33,779 nucleotides of DNA, from the NCBI RefSeq assembly GCF_000739575.1, contig NZ_BBJO01000012.1, forward strand, positions 1 to 33,779, read 5' to 3'. The stretch comes from Halobellus rufus (GTDB lineage Archaea > Halobacteriota > Halobacteria > Halobacteriales > Haloferacaceae). Every line of letters begins with the position of its first letter. Position 1 is the first letter of the stretch. Position numbers and translations under genes: made by a program. Positions 14,860 to 23,430 of the stretch are shown piece after piece. Under the pieces are notes generated by a model, which made no database searches, had not been told where the DNA came from, and worked only from the letters and a program-made list of their open reading frames with translations.

Positions 14860-16058
14860 TTTCCCTCGACGTCCCGCAACACCGTCTCGCCCGGCGGAAT
14901 CCCCGCATCGCTCCCCACCTTTACGCCCGCGTTCAAGCTGACGTTGATCCCCGTCTTCACGCCGTCGCCGAGGACGACACCCAACTTTCGGCGGCCCGTG
15001 TCGACGCGCTCACCCTTCACGGTCATTTTCACCGACGAGTCGTCGTGCCGCAGGTTCGCCACCTTCGTCCCCGCGCCCAGATTCACGTTTCGACCCAACA
15101 CGGAATCCCCGACGTACGAGAGGTGCGGCACTGCTGCTTCCGACAGCAGAATCGAGTTCTTCACCTCGACGCCGTGGCCGACGCGCGCGTCGGGGCCCAA
15201 CACGGTCGCACCCCGAACGTAGGCGTTCGGGCCGACCTCCGCGCCGGGCAGCAACACGACCGGCCCTTCGATGTGCACACCCTCGCGCACTGTCGCGCCC
15301 TCGTTGACGACGACGTCACCCTCTATCTGCGCGCCTTCGGCGACATCGCCGCGGACGTCTCGCTCGATTTCCTCCAGAAGCAACTCGTTCGCGCGCAGGA
15401 GTTCCCACGGGCGGCCGACGTCGAGCCAGCGGCCCTCGTACTCGACGACCGAGATGTCGTGGCCGTCAGCGAGCAGCAGATCCAGCGTGTCGGTGATCTC
15501 GTACTCGCCGCGCTCGCTCCGCTGCGTCCGATCGATGTACTCGAACACCTCCGGTTCGAACGCGTAGCAGCCGACGTTCGCGAGGTTCGTCGGCGGGTCT
15601 GCGGGCTTCTCGACGATCGCCCCCATCGAGCCGTCCGCATCGACGCTCACGACGCCGTAGGAGCGGGGGTCTTCGACGGGCGTCGTCGCGATCGCGTAGC
15701 CCTCGGCCTCGGTGAGCGCCCGCGGCAGTTCGGGATCGACGAGGACGTCGCCGTTGAGGACGACGAATCGGTCGTCGACGACCTCGCGGGCCTGTTCGAT
15801 CGCGTGGGCGGTCCCCGCGGGGTCGGTCTGCTCGACGTAGCTGATCGGCGTGCCGTGGTACTCGTCTCCGAGTCGGGAAATCACGTCGTCAGCGCGATAC
15901 CCGATCACGACGACGAATTCGTCGACGACGTCGACGCAGGCGTCGAAGACGTGTTCGAGCAGCGGGCGACCGGCGGCGGGAAGTAGCGGCTTCGGCCGGT
16001 GATCCGTGAGGGGGTGCATTCGGGTACCCTGTCCGGCCGCGAGCACGACTCCGTACAT
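14856..16058 (-). CDS. Bifunctional sugar-1-phosphate nucleotidyltransferase/acyltransferase, GlmU-like
   Basis: 400 residues in two parts. Residues 1-230 are a Rossmann-type nucleotidyltransferase: VVLAAGQGTRMHPLTDHRPKP, LNGDVLVDP, GAIVEKPADPP and WLDVGRPWELL. From about 240, a left-handed beta-helix of hexapeptide repeats (GDVAEGAQIEGDVVVNEGAT...) ends in NLGAGTKVANLRHDDS and GVVLGDGVKTGINVSLNAGV. This is the archaeal GlmU-like layout, making a nucleotide sugar such as UDP-GlcNAc. The second activity depends on acyltransferase residues not verified here. TATA-like TCTATACGG lies about 26 nt before ATG 16058, so the mRNA is probably leaderless. Confidence 0.85.
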   Translation of the reverse strand: MYGVVLAAGQGTRMHPLTDHRPKPLLPAAGRPLLEHVFDACVDVVDEFVVVIGYRADDVISRLGDEYHGTPISYVEQTDPAGTAHAIEQAREVVDDRFVVLNGDVLVDPELPRALTEAEGYAIATTPVEDPRSYGVVSVDADGSMGAIVEKPADPPTNLANVGCYAFEPEVFEYIDRTQRSERGEYEITDTLDLLLADGHDISVVEYEGRWLDVGRPWELLRANELLLEEIERDVRGDVAEGAQIEGDVVVNEGATVREGVHIEGPVVLLPGAEVGPNAYVRGATVLGPDARVGHGVEVKNSILLSEAAVPHLSYVGDSVLGRNVNLGAGTKVANLRHDDSSVKMTVKGERVDTGRRKLGVVLGDGVKTGINVSLNAGVKVGSDAGIPPGETVLRDVEGN

Positions 16059-16109
16059 ACGAGTGACAGACGAGATACCGCCGTATAGATTCCGTGGTCG
16101 TCGACGGTG

Positions 16110-16505
16110 TTACTCGCCGGAGTAGGCGTCGAGAATTTCCCACTCCTCTCGCATCAACGCTCGAACCCCGTGTTCGAGAATCCCCTCGCCAAGCGAGGTC
16201 GCGCGATAGTATGAATAGAGCCCGTCGCTGGACGGTTCCTTGCGCTTTCGGTTTGCGACGAGGCCGACATCGACGAGCGTATCGAGGTGATAATGGAGGG
16301 TGTTGGATTCGATATCGAGCGCCTCTTTGAGCTCGGTCGCGCTTTGGTCACCCGACTCAACGAGTCGGTTCAGTATCCGAAATCGGGTTTCGTTTCCGAT
16401 GGCCTGCTGCATTTCGAGGTATTCGTCGAGCGAGAGCAGGCTGTGCTCTGGGAGTAATCCCGGGTGCTCGCTCGATCCGTGAGGCGACCGATTCGTCTCA
16501 GCCAT
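16110..16505 (-). CDS. ArsR-like winged-helix transcriptional regulator
   Basis: 131 residues from ATG 16505. The frame can extend 21 codons to a GTG, but a TATA-like GCTTATTGC about 29 nt upstream supports a leaderless start here. The wHTH core reads MQQAIGNETRFRILNRLVESGDQSATELKEALDIESNTLHYHLDTLVDVGLVANRKR. The basic wing and a YYRATSLGEGILEHGVRALMREEWEIL tail are typical of haloarchaeal ArsR/HTH_20-type regulators. It is divergent from the gene at 16599 with a shared 93-bp promoter region, so it probably controls that gene, itself, or both. No metal-binding cysteines are seen. Confidence 0.8.
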   Translation of the reverse strand: MAETNRSPHGSSEHPGLLPEHSLLSLDEYLEMQQAIGNETRFRILNRLVESGDQSATELKEALDIESNTLHYHLDTLVDVGLVANRKRKEPSSDGLYSYYRATSLGEGILEHGVRALMREEWEILDAYSGE

Positions 16506-16529
16506 ATCCTTGATTGAACACCACGAGCA

Positions 16530-16578
16530 ATAAGCATTCGCTGACTCAGTGAGTATAGAATTCGGCACTTTTTATATT
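16530..16578. promoter_or_regulatory. Divergent leaderless promoters
   Basis: Plus-strand TTTATATTT (16571-16579) is centred about 25 nt before ATG 16599. Minus-strand GCTTATTGC (near 16530-16538) is about 29 nt before ATG 16505. The two TATA-like boxes are back to back in one intergenic region. Confidence 0.55.
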
Positions 16579-16598
16579 TCGGACTGGGTAGTGGGGAT

Positions 16599-17246
16599 AT
16601 GCGCGAGCGAATCAGCGAGAGCCTCGGCGATCTCGCTCACTCGGAGTTTCTCGTGTATCTGATGGGGCCATACAAGGCATTTGACGTCGCAGAAACTATC
16701 AGGTTAGCAGAGGAGAATGATGTGGCAACGAAAATCCCAGAGAGCGTCGATTTTGGGAATCTCGTGGGATCGAACGTCGACCTCGACCAAGACGAAGCTG
16801 TACTCGATCTGCTACTCGATGTTCGGGGTCGGCTTCGAACGAATCCCGAAGTGAACGCGTTTCTCGCGGTGGATATCGATATTCCTCTCGAAGAGATGGA
16901 CGCAGGAACACAGAGCATCGAGTTTGCGCTTGCGAGCAATGCGATCATCTACCTCGTACCGAGGGTCGGAGATAATCTCGGGGTCGGGATCGAAACTGGC
17001 TCCGTTTTAGAGGCAATCTACCGCGAAGGACAAACAACGGAGGGGGAAACAACAAACAACCACGCCGAACGTGTCGCGTTCGTCCACGAGTCTGGCGTTC
17101 GAAGTGCGATGATCGCAGCGGTCCAAGAACGATGGGACGCACGCGTTTACTCCTACACAGACCGAGACGACCTCGTGCGACAGATTCGCCTCTTCGTCCG
17201 TGATCTCGCTCGCAGAGAACAACGCGGGGAACTGCCCAAACTCTAG
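16599..17246 (+). CDS. Conserved haloarchaeal protein of unknown function, possibly nucleotide-hydrolase-like
   Basis: 215 residues. I know no established function. FLVYLMGPYKAFD near the N-terminus, FLAVDIDIPLEEMDAGTQSIEFALASNAIIYLVP in the middle and GVGIETGSVLEAIYRE after it have the layout of nucleoside 2-deoxyribosyltransferase-like Rossmann domains. In those, an N-terminal GP motif, a D-x-S/A region and a late Glu form the site. This resemblance is a reading by eye, not a proven relation. The protein is divergently paired with an ArsR-like regulator and has its own leaderless promoter, suggesting a regulated two-gene unit. There is no signal peptide or membrane helix. Confidence 0.7.
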   Translation: MRERISESLGDLAHSEFLVYLMGPYKAFDVAETIRLAEENDVATKIPESVDFGNLVGSNVDLDQDEAVLDLLLDVRGRLRTNPEVNAFLAVDIDIPLEEMDAGTQSIEFALASNAIIYLVPRVGDNLGVGIETGSVLEAIYREGQTTEGETTNNHAERVAFVHESGVRSAMIAAVQERWDARVYSYTDRDDLVRQIRLFVRDLARREQRGELPKL

Positions 17247-17278
17247 TTCGCTCTGCACAGCAATCCGGAATTCCTTTT

Positions 17279-17298
17279 ACACAGCCCCGTGGCTGTGT
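17279..17298 (+). promoter_or_regulatory. Perfect hairpin across the aglJ transcription start region
   Basis: ACACAGCC (17279-17286), CCGT, GGCTGTGT (17291-17298): perfect 8-bp arms ending 5 nt before ATG 17304. It directly follows a TTTTA box (17274-17279). It may be a dyad operator for a repressor or an RNA hairpin at the 5' end. Confidence 0.5.
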
Positions 17299-17303
17299 CA
17301 ACG

Positions 17304-18224
17304 ATGGATTACGACGGCGTCACCGTTCTCGTGCCCACGTACGACGAGGCCGAGACGATCGGCCAGGTGATCGACGACTTCCACGATCACGGGTTCGACG
17401 ACGTCCTCGTCGTCGACGGCGGCTCCGACGACGGCACCGACGAGATCGCCGAAAAGCGCGGCGCGCGCGTCGTCTACCAGTCGGGGTCCGGAAAGGGACA
17501 GGCGGTCCGCGAAGGCGTCAGAGAGCACGTCGACCGCGAGTACGTCCTGATGCTCGACGGCGACGCGACATATCGAGTCGACGACGCCGACGCGATGATC
17601 GAACCGCTCTTCGAGAACGACGCCGAGCACGTCATCGGCGACCGCTTCGCCGATATGCACGAGGGGGCGATGACGCGGTTCAACCGGATCGGCAACCGGA
17701 TCATCAACCGGGGATTCGCCTACGTCCACGGCGAGGACTTCGGCGACATCCTCTCGGGATACCGCGCGTTCACCCGCGAGTCGTTCCTGCGGATGACGCT
17801 CTCTTCGGACGGCTTCGGCGTCGAGACGGAGATGGCCGTCGAGTGCGCCAAGCGTGGCATCCGCACGACGGTCGTTCCGATCACCTACCTCCCCCGGCCG
17901 TCGGGGTCGGATACGAACCTCCGGCCGATCCGCGACGGCGGGATCATCTTCCTCGAACTGTACCGCCGCGCGAAGACCAACAACCCGCTGTTTTACTTCG
18001 GCAGTCTCGGCGTCCTCTCGACGCTCACCGGCCTCCTCATCGCCGTCTACGTCCTCGTCGAGTGGATCACGGTGAACGTCTCCCACGAGGTGCTGGCGGT
18101 CGTCTCCGGATTCGGGATCATCTTCGGCGTCCAATTGCTGATGTTCGGTGCGCTCGCCGACCTCGTCCTGACGCTGCACCGCGACACGCTGCAGAAAATC
18201 GACGAGGCGACGGAGTCGGAGTAG
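17304..18224 (+). CDS. aglJ: AglJ-like dolichol-phosphate glycosyltransferase (N-glycosylation)
   Basis: 306 residues. A GT2 domain (about 5-230) shows VLVPTYDEAETIGQVIDDF, VVDGGSDDGTDEIA and the metal-binding Asp85-Gly-Asp87 in VLMLDGDATY, then HVIGDRFADM, FGDILSGYRAFTRESF and DGFGVETEMAVEC. Two membrane helices follow (about 232-290). In Haloferax AglJ adds the first hexose to dolichol phosphate for S-layer glycoprotein N-glycosylation. I chose ATG 17304 over GTG 17289 because the homologues begin like DYDGVTVLVPT and the alternative lies inside a hairpin. The GLUG surface protein next door, convergent to this gene, carries many N-x-S/T sequons and is a candidate substrate. Confidence 0.9.
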   Translation: MDYDGVTVLVPTYDEAETIGQVIDDFHDHGFDDVLVVDGGSDDGTDEIAEKRGARVVYQSGSGKGQAVREGVREHVDREYVLMLDGDATYRVDDADAMIEPLFENDAEHVIGDRFADMHEGAMTRFNRIGNRIINRGFAYVHGEDFGDILSGYRAFTRESFLRMTLSSDGFGVETEMAVECAKRGIRTTVVPITYLPRPSGSDTNLRPIRDGGIIFLELYRRAKTNNPLFYFGSLGVLSTLTGLLIAVYVLVEWITVNVSHEVLAVVSGFGIIFGVQLLMFGALADLVLTLHRDTLQKIDEATESE

Positions 18225-18279
18225 CGCTCCGTTCTTTTCCGACACGAAACCCAGTGGGATCTGTTGCGGAGAATGCGCG

Positions 18280-21200
18280 TCAGCGGGATTGACGCCACCA
18301 CAGCCCACCGCCGATCAGTCCAAGTACGACGAGTGCACTCAGCACAAATCCGAGAGAACCGTCTCGTTCCGTCTCCGCATCGGCGGGAGTCGTCACATCT
18401 GGGGCCGGTGGCTCACTCACCGCGACTGACCCAGCGTCCATCTCGTCCACAGTGAGGTCGTACTCGCCGACTGACGGGCGGAACGAGAGCGTGACTTCGC
18501 CGGATTCGCCAGGTTCGAGAGCGACGGTTTCTGATGCCACTGTCTCTCCATTCGCGGTCAGATCGACGGTGTGCTCGGCGGTGATCTCCCCCCGGTTTTC
18601 GACGGTCGCCGTGACGGCGGCGACGTCGCCCGCAAGGATCTCTGATTCGGCCTGTGACACCTCGGCCACTGTGGTGAGCGGTTCGCCGGTCCCGATGGCG
18701 AACGACGAGAACCCCGGCGAAACAGCCTCGAATCGCACCTGGGATCCAGTTGTTCCGACGTGCTCGGTCGGGAGTGCCATCCACCCTTCAGACTGCCGGT
18801 AGAGGGTTACCGAGTCCGGGGAGACTCCGAGTTCGTCCAGACGATCGCTCCGGACGGAGAACTCGAAGGTGGCACTCGTGACGTCCGCTGGTTCGAGGTT
18901 GTGCGTGACGGTCACGTACCCAGCCGACAGGGTGCGCGTCTCGGACTCGAACGTGGTCGAGACGGTCGACAGTGACTCGTTCGCGTCGCCGCCGTCGATT
19001 TGCCCTCTGGATACGTCACCGCTCGCGTTCCCGCCCTCGAAGGTCTCGACCGACACCCAGAAGTCACGGTCATTTGCGAGTTCGATCGAGAGTGCGTCGA
19101 CGCCGACGGTGCCACGTTCACCGAGCGACGCGTTCGTCCCGGTCGTCGCCTCGGAGATCCGAACAACGTCGCCGGCGCGGCCGCCCTCTGCTTCCACGGT
19201 CGACTGATCAGTCACGCGGAGTTCGAGCGCCGGGGGTGGTGAGCTGCCGCCACCACCAGACAAAGGCCGACTCGGGGCCGCGGTGACGGCGAGGGCGGCA
19301 GTGTCAGTTGCGCCGCCCACTTCGGCGGTGAGCAGTGCCGTCCCCGCGGCGCGTGCGCGTATAGTTGCGGTGTCGGCGGTTGAGACGCTCGTGTCGTTAC
19401 TGCTGTAGTCGCTCGTCGTCGTCGCTATGGTCGTCGTGTCATCGACGAGCGTCAGCGTGACCGTCGCGTCGGTCGACTCCCCGGCAGTCAGGTTGTCGGC
19501 AGCAATCGTGAGATTCAGTTCGTCAATCGACCACGTCAAGAGTGGGTACTCGTCGACGGCGGCCCACGTGTTCGCGAAGTCGAGATTGGACATACTGTCG
19601 ACGGCTGTGACACCTTGCATCTCGGAGGCGGGATTGTCGTCGCCGACAGTACCGAAGCCGACGAGATCGGTGACTGCGCCGCCTGCGGAATTGACGCCGA
19701 CCGATTGGTTCGTCGTCCCGTTATCCCAGTAGCTGTCTTCGATGGTTCCGCTCGGGGAGTTATAGCCCACGAGTCCACCGACGCTGGAGGTCCCGTTGAC
19801 TCGCCCGACCGCGTATGATTGGCGAATCTCGCCGTCGTTGTTCCACCCGACGAGTCCGCCGGCGTTCTGGCCGTCGACGTCACCGGTCGCGAACGCGTCT
19901 TTGACGCTCCCCTGATCGTTGAAGCCGACGAGCCCGCCGACGTACCTCGAATCGAGAACGCCACCGGTGGCGTACGACTGGCGAACGTCGCCGTCGACGA
20001 GGTTCCGACCAACGAGTCCACCGACGTTTCTGTCTCCGTCGACGGCCCCCGTCGCGGCCGCCATCGTCACCGCGCCGTTGTTCCGGCCGATCGCACCGCC
20101 GATTTGGTTCCCTACCGCGTTCACCGCTCCAGTCGCGTAGGACTGCGTGAGGGTGGATCCGCTGCGTCCTTCCCCGACGAGGCCGCCGACGTAATCGGTC
20201 CCGTTGACCCGCGCCGTGACAGACGAATTTCGCAGGTCGCCGTCGTTGTCCCCCACGACGCCGCCAACGCGCTGATCGCCGTGTACCTTCCCGTCAACGG
20301 ACGATTCGCGTACGTCGCCGGTATTCGTGCCCACGACCCCACCGATCGAGTCACGCCCCGTGACGTTTGCCGACTTGAGGCGGACGTTCGTGACGTTCCC
20401 GTTCGATCCGACGTGTCCGAAAAGACCGATCCCGTCGTCGCTCGATCGATTAATGATGAGATCCGTAATCGCGTACCCATTCCCGTCGAATGTGCCACTA
20501 AATCCGACCGTCGCGTTGCCGAGCGGCTCGAAGCCCTGCGGCCCACTTCCTTCATCGAACCACTCGGCCGTCAGCGAGGCGTCGATGTTGCGGGTCAGCT
20601 CGAACGAATCGCCCTCGCCGAGGCGCGTGCTGACGAGCTGGAGTTCGTAGACGGTCGACACCTCGAACGGGTCATCGGCTGAGCCGTCACCTACGACCAG
20701 CCCATTGAATGCGGTGGCATCGTCCGTGAATTCGGAGTCCGAGGCGAGGACCGGATAGCCATCGCGCGTGATCGCGGGTTGCCACGCGGTCTCGAAGTCC
20801 AACTCGAAGAGACCGACCGTGGCGTTCAAGCCGATCATTCGATCGGTCGCCAGCCCGTAGCGACCGGCGCTTCCGGCCGATTTCGACTGTTCGGTCGTCT
20901 CAGTGTTCCAGTAGAGCGATTCGACGCTACCGGCGTTGGAACCGATTGCTCCGCCGGTGTCGGTGCCGCTGACACGGCCGATCGCATACCCGCCGGTAAC
21001 TGTGGCATCGTTCTGGCCGACGAGCCCGCCGACGTTTGTGCCGCCGGTGACGGTGCCGGTCGCGTACGATTCGCTGACCGTACTGCCGCCGGTGTTGTTC
21101 CCGAGCAGGCCGCCGATTTCGGTCCCGCTGCCGGTGACGCTCCCCGCCGAGTACGACGTAGTCACGAGGCCGCCGTCGGTTGTTCGGCCGATGAGGCCGC

Positions 21201-22980
21201 CGACCTCCGACTTACCGTCGACGGTACCTGTCATATGCGAGGTCCGAACGGAGCCGCCGGTGTTGTTCCCGACGAGAGCGCCAACCCGTACGTCGCCGGT
21301 GATGTCGGCTAATTCGACACCGACGTCTCCGATAGTCGCCCCGCCGGTAGCGGTGCCGAACAGTCCCACGTCGTCCGCTGTTCGCTCGATGTAGAGCCCA
21401 GTGATCACGTGGCCGTCGCCGTCGAACGATCCCGAAAACTGGTCGCCACCGAAGCCGAGCGGATACCATCCCGCGCCGCTGTTCCACTCGTCGGTCCCCG
21501 AGGCGTCGATGTCGAGGCCGAGTCGGTAGTCGTCGGCAAGCCCCGCTCGGTTAATCGCCGCCAGTGCCTTGTCGCTCGTGACGATCGTATCGCCGCCATC
21601 GGTTTCCATATCGTCGATGATAGTGTCCATCTCGGTGCCGCTGGGGTCGTCGTAGTGCCGCGTCGACAGCGTTCGCGGATTGTTCACGAGGTCGAGGTAG
21701 TCACCAGCGACAGTCGTCCACGAACCGCTGTCGAAGAGGTCGCCCAGCTCCGTTTCGGCCTTGCTGCCCTGCATGTCAGTGGTGGAAAACAGTTCGTTCA
21801 CGTCGCCCGGACCGGTGCCACCCACACTGTCACCAACCCCTGTCGAGAAGTCACTCCGCTCGCTATCCCAGTACGAGTCGGTTATCGTGCCGTCGTTGTC
21901 ACCCGCAAATCCACCGACGTATGCATCTTGGCCGTTGTCGACCACCCCGGCCGCAAACGCGTCCGATATCTCGCCGAGGTTTCTGCCAACAAAACCACCG
22001 AGACGACTCTCGCCAGTGACGCTGCCGGTCGCATACGACTCGCTCACGTCGCCGACGTTGTTGATACCGATGAGACCCCCCACGTAGCTGTCACTGCCAG
22101 TTGCGTCGCCGCTTGCGTGTGATTCGGTCGTGGTTCCATCCAACCGACCGACGAGTCCGCCGACTCGCTCGGAGCCGTTGACATCTCCGGTCGCGGATGA
22201 TTTGTGCACGTCACCCCGGCTGTATCCCACGAGCCCGCCGACTTGCTCGGAGCCATTGACGCTACCGGCCGCCGACGAGTTCCGAACCGTGTCGGTACTG
22301 AACCCCACGAGGCCGCCGGTGCTGTCGTCACCGTCGACGCTCGCCGTCGCAGACGAATTAGTCACCTCACCCGAGTTGGCTCCGACAAGTCCACCAGTCT
22401 CCCCCCCGCCGCTGACGGCTCCTGTCACAGACGCATTGCTGACTGTCCCGCCGCTATTTTCCCCGAGGAGCCCGCCGGTCTCTTCACCCCCGGTGATGTT
22501 CACCGATTCGAGACTGACGTTTCCGATCCGAAGATCGAAGAGATACCCGAACAAGCCGACTTCGTCCCTGTTGGGGCGGTCAATATAGAGATTCGAAATG
22601 ACGAAGCCGTTGCCGTCGAATGTCCCGTAGAAGAAATCGTCGCTGCTGGCAATCGGCTCGAACCCCGCACCGTCGTTCCACGAGGCCGTCTCGCTGGCAT
22701 CGATGTCGTTCTGGAGTTCGTAGTAGTCGCCGAACCCGAGGCTCGTCCCCGGTGTCTCGCCGAGACACTGCAACTGATCGAGCGTCTCCACCTGGAAGGG
22801 ATCCTCGGCCGTCCCGCTACCCTCCATCGTGACCGTACTGCAAACAGGTGCTTCCGACGCCGCCTGTACCGGACCGACGAACCCGACACCGACGAGGAGA
22901 ACGAGTCCGATGACGATACCTACGAGAAACACGGGCAGGCGCTGTTTCCGACCATTACGCCTCGTAATACCACCAGTCAT
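18280..22980 (-). CDS. GLUG-repeat surface protein with PGF-pre-PGF-like and CARDB-like domains
   Basis: 1566 residues from ATG 22980; an upstream TTG extension is rejected. It has a positively charged start and hydrophobic signal/anchor segment (LPVFLVGIVIGLVLLVGVGF). Three large blocks follow (about 50-410, 460-740, 763-1147). Each opens with a DPFEV/ELQNDIDAS/FDGNG..I..L.I.R segment and is built from GGLVG-type GLUG repeats. Next are an Ig-like region, a PGF-pre-PGF-like domain ending VSPGFSSFAIGTG, a CARDB-like region and a C-terminal helix (LGFVLSALVVLGLIGGGLWW). No PGF-CTERM tripeptide is obvious, so anchoring is by the helix. It is likely glycosylated and cell-surface adhesive. Confidence 0.88.
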   Translation of the reverse strand: MTGGITRRNGRKQRLPVFLVGIVIGLVLLVGVGFVGPVQAASEAPVCSTVTMEGSGTAEDPFQVETLDQLQCLGETPGTSLGFGDYYELQNDIDASETASWNDGAGFEPIASSDDFFYGTFDGNGFVISNLYIDRPNRDEVGLFGYLFDLRIGNVSLESVNITGGEETGGLLGENSGGTVSNASVTGAVSGGGETGGLVGANSGEVTNSSATASVDGDDSTGGLVGFSTDTVRNSSAAGSVNGSEQVGGLVGYSRGDVHKSSATGDVNGSERVGGLVGRLDGTTTESHASGDATGSDSYVGGLIGINNVGDVSESYATGSVTGESRLGGFVGRNLGEISDAFAAGVVDNGQDAYVGGFAGDNDGTITDSYWDSERSDFSTGVGDSVGGTGPGDVNELFSTTDMQGSKAETELGDLFDSGSWTTVAGDYLDLVNNPRTLSTRHYDDPSGTEMDTIIDDMETDGGDTIVTSDKALAAINRAGLADDYRLGLDIDASGTDEWNSGAGWYPLGFGGDQFSGSFDGDGHVITGLYIERTADDVGLFGTATGGATIGDVGVELADITGDVRVGALVGNNTGGSVRTSHMTGTVDGKSEVGGLIGRTTDGGLVTTSYSAGSVTGSGTEIGGLLGNNTGGSTVSESYATGTVTGGTNVGGLVGQNDATVTGGYAIGRVSGTDTGGAIGSNAGSVESLYWNTETTEQSKSAGSAGRYGLATDRMIGLNATVGLFELDFETAWQPAITRDGYPVLASDSEFTDDATAFNGLVVGDGSADDPFEVSTVYELQLVSTRLGEGDSFELTRNIDASLTAEWFDEGSGPQGFEPLGNATVGFSGTFDGNGYAITDLIINRSSDDGIGLFGHVGSNGNVTNVRLKSANVTGRDSIGGVVGTNTGDVRESSVDGKVHGDQRVGGVVGDNDGDLRNSSVTARVNGTDYVGGLVGEGRSGSTLTQSYATGAVNAVGNQIGGAIGRNNGAVTMAAATGAVDGDRNVGGLVGRNLVDGDVRQSYATGGVLDSRYVGGLVGFNDQGSVKDAFATGDVDGQNAGGLVGWNNDGEIRQSYAVGRVNGTSSVGGLVGYNSPSGTIEDSYWDNGTTNQSVGVNSAGGAVTDLVGFGTVGDDNPASEMQGVTAVDSMSNLDFANTWAAVDEYPLLTWSIDELNLTIAADNLTAGESTDATVTLTLVDDTTTIATTTSDYSSNDTSVSTADTATIRARAAGTALLTAEVGGATDTAALAVTAAPSRPLSGGGGSSPPPALELRVTDQSTVEAEGGRAGDVVRISEATTGTNASLGERGTVGVDALSIELANDRDFWVSVETFEGGNASGDVSRGQIDGGDANESLSTVSTTFESETRTLSAGYVTVTHNLEPADVTSATFEFSVRSDRLDELGVSPDSVTLYRQSEGWMALPTEHVGTTGSQVRFEAVSPGFSSFAIGTGEPLTTVAEVSQAESEILAGDVAAVTATVENRGEITAEHTVDLTANGETVASETVALEPGESGEVTLSFRPSVGEYDLTVDEMDAGSVAVSEPPAPDVTTPADAETERDGSLGFVLSALVVLGLIGGGLWWRQSR

Positions 22981-23430
22981 TGTTCCCTCCCAAAACGAGC
23001 CGCGTTCGATGCTAGATCGAAGACCGTTCGGTAGGGGATCAGATTGCTCGTCTGCCGCCTTGAGGCCGAGAGCGTTTCGAGAATATCCGTTGCCGTGATG
23101 TGATTGTACATACGAGGCAATCGGCAGATGGGTCGATAAGCGACATTCCTCCAAGTGAAGCGACGTGGCGAGGCACGATCGCCCCCGTGATCCGGAATCA
23201 ATCGACTAGCTGCCTGCGTATGCCTTCATATGGTGGTGATTTTATATCGAGACACGTGAGATATCTCGCAGTGAACTCCTGTCGCTACGTCAAACCGGAC
23301 TATGCTTCGCCGGCTCATCCTGTCGGACAGAACTATGTGGTGCTCATCGACACCCCGTGGGTGCCGAGATACTCACGGACTTCTGGCCGACAGTATCTGG
23401 AGGCTCGTCACTGCAGTCGAGTTGTGTGAG
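22981..23430. other. Divergent intergenic region, 450 bp
   Basis: No gene is supported. The frame open from 23302 is only an upstream extension of the regulator at 23431. An AT-rich TTTTATATC lies near 23229-23238, and CGAGA...TCTCG arms sit around it. Promoters for both flanking genes should be here. Confidence 0.45.

Noticed and set aside
15045..15986. A 313-codon plus-strand frame
   Set aside because: It is the shadow of the GlmU-like gene on the opposite strand. That gene has clear family motifs.
17298..18308. A 336-codon minus-strand frame over aglJ
   Set aside because: It is a shadow frame caused by high GC and the Asp-rich codon usage of aglJ.
19819..20682. A 287-codon plus-strand frame inside the GLUG gene
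   Set aside because: It mirrors the repeats on the opposite strand and has no promoter or independent motif.
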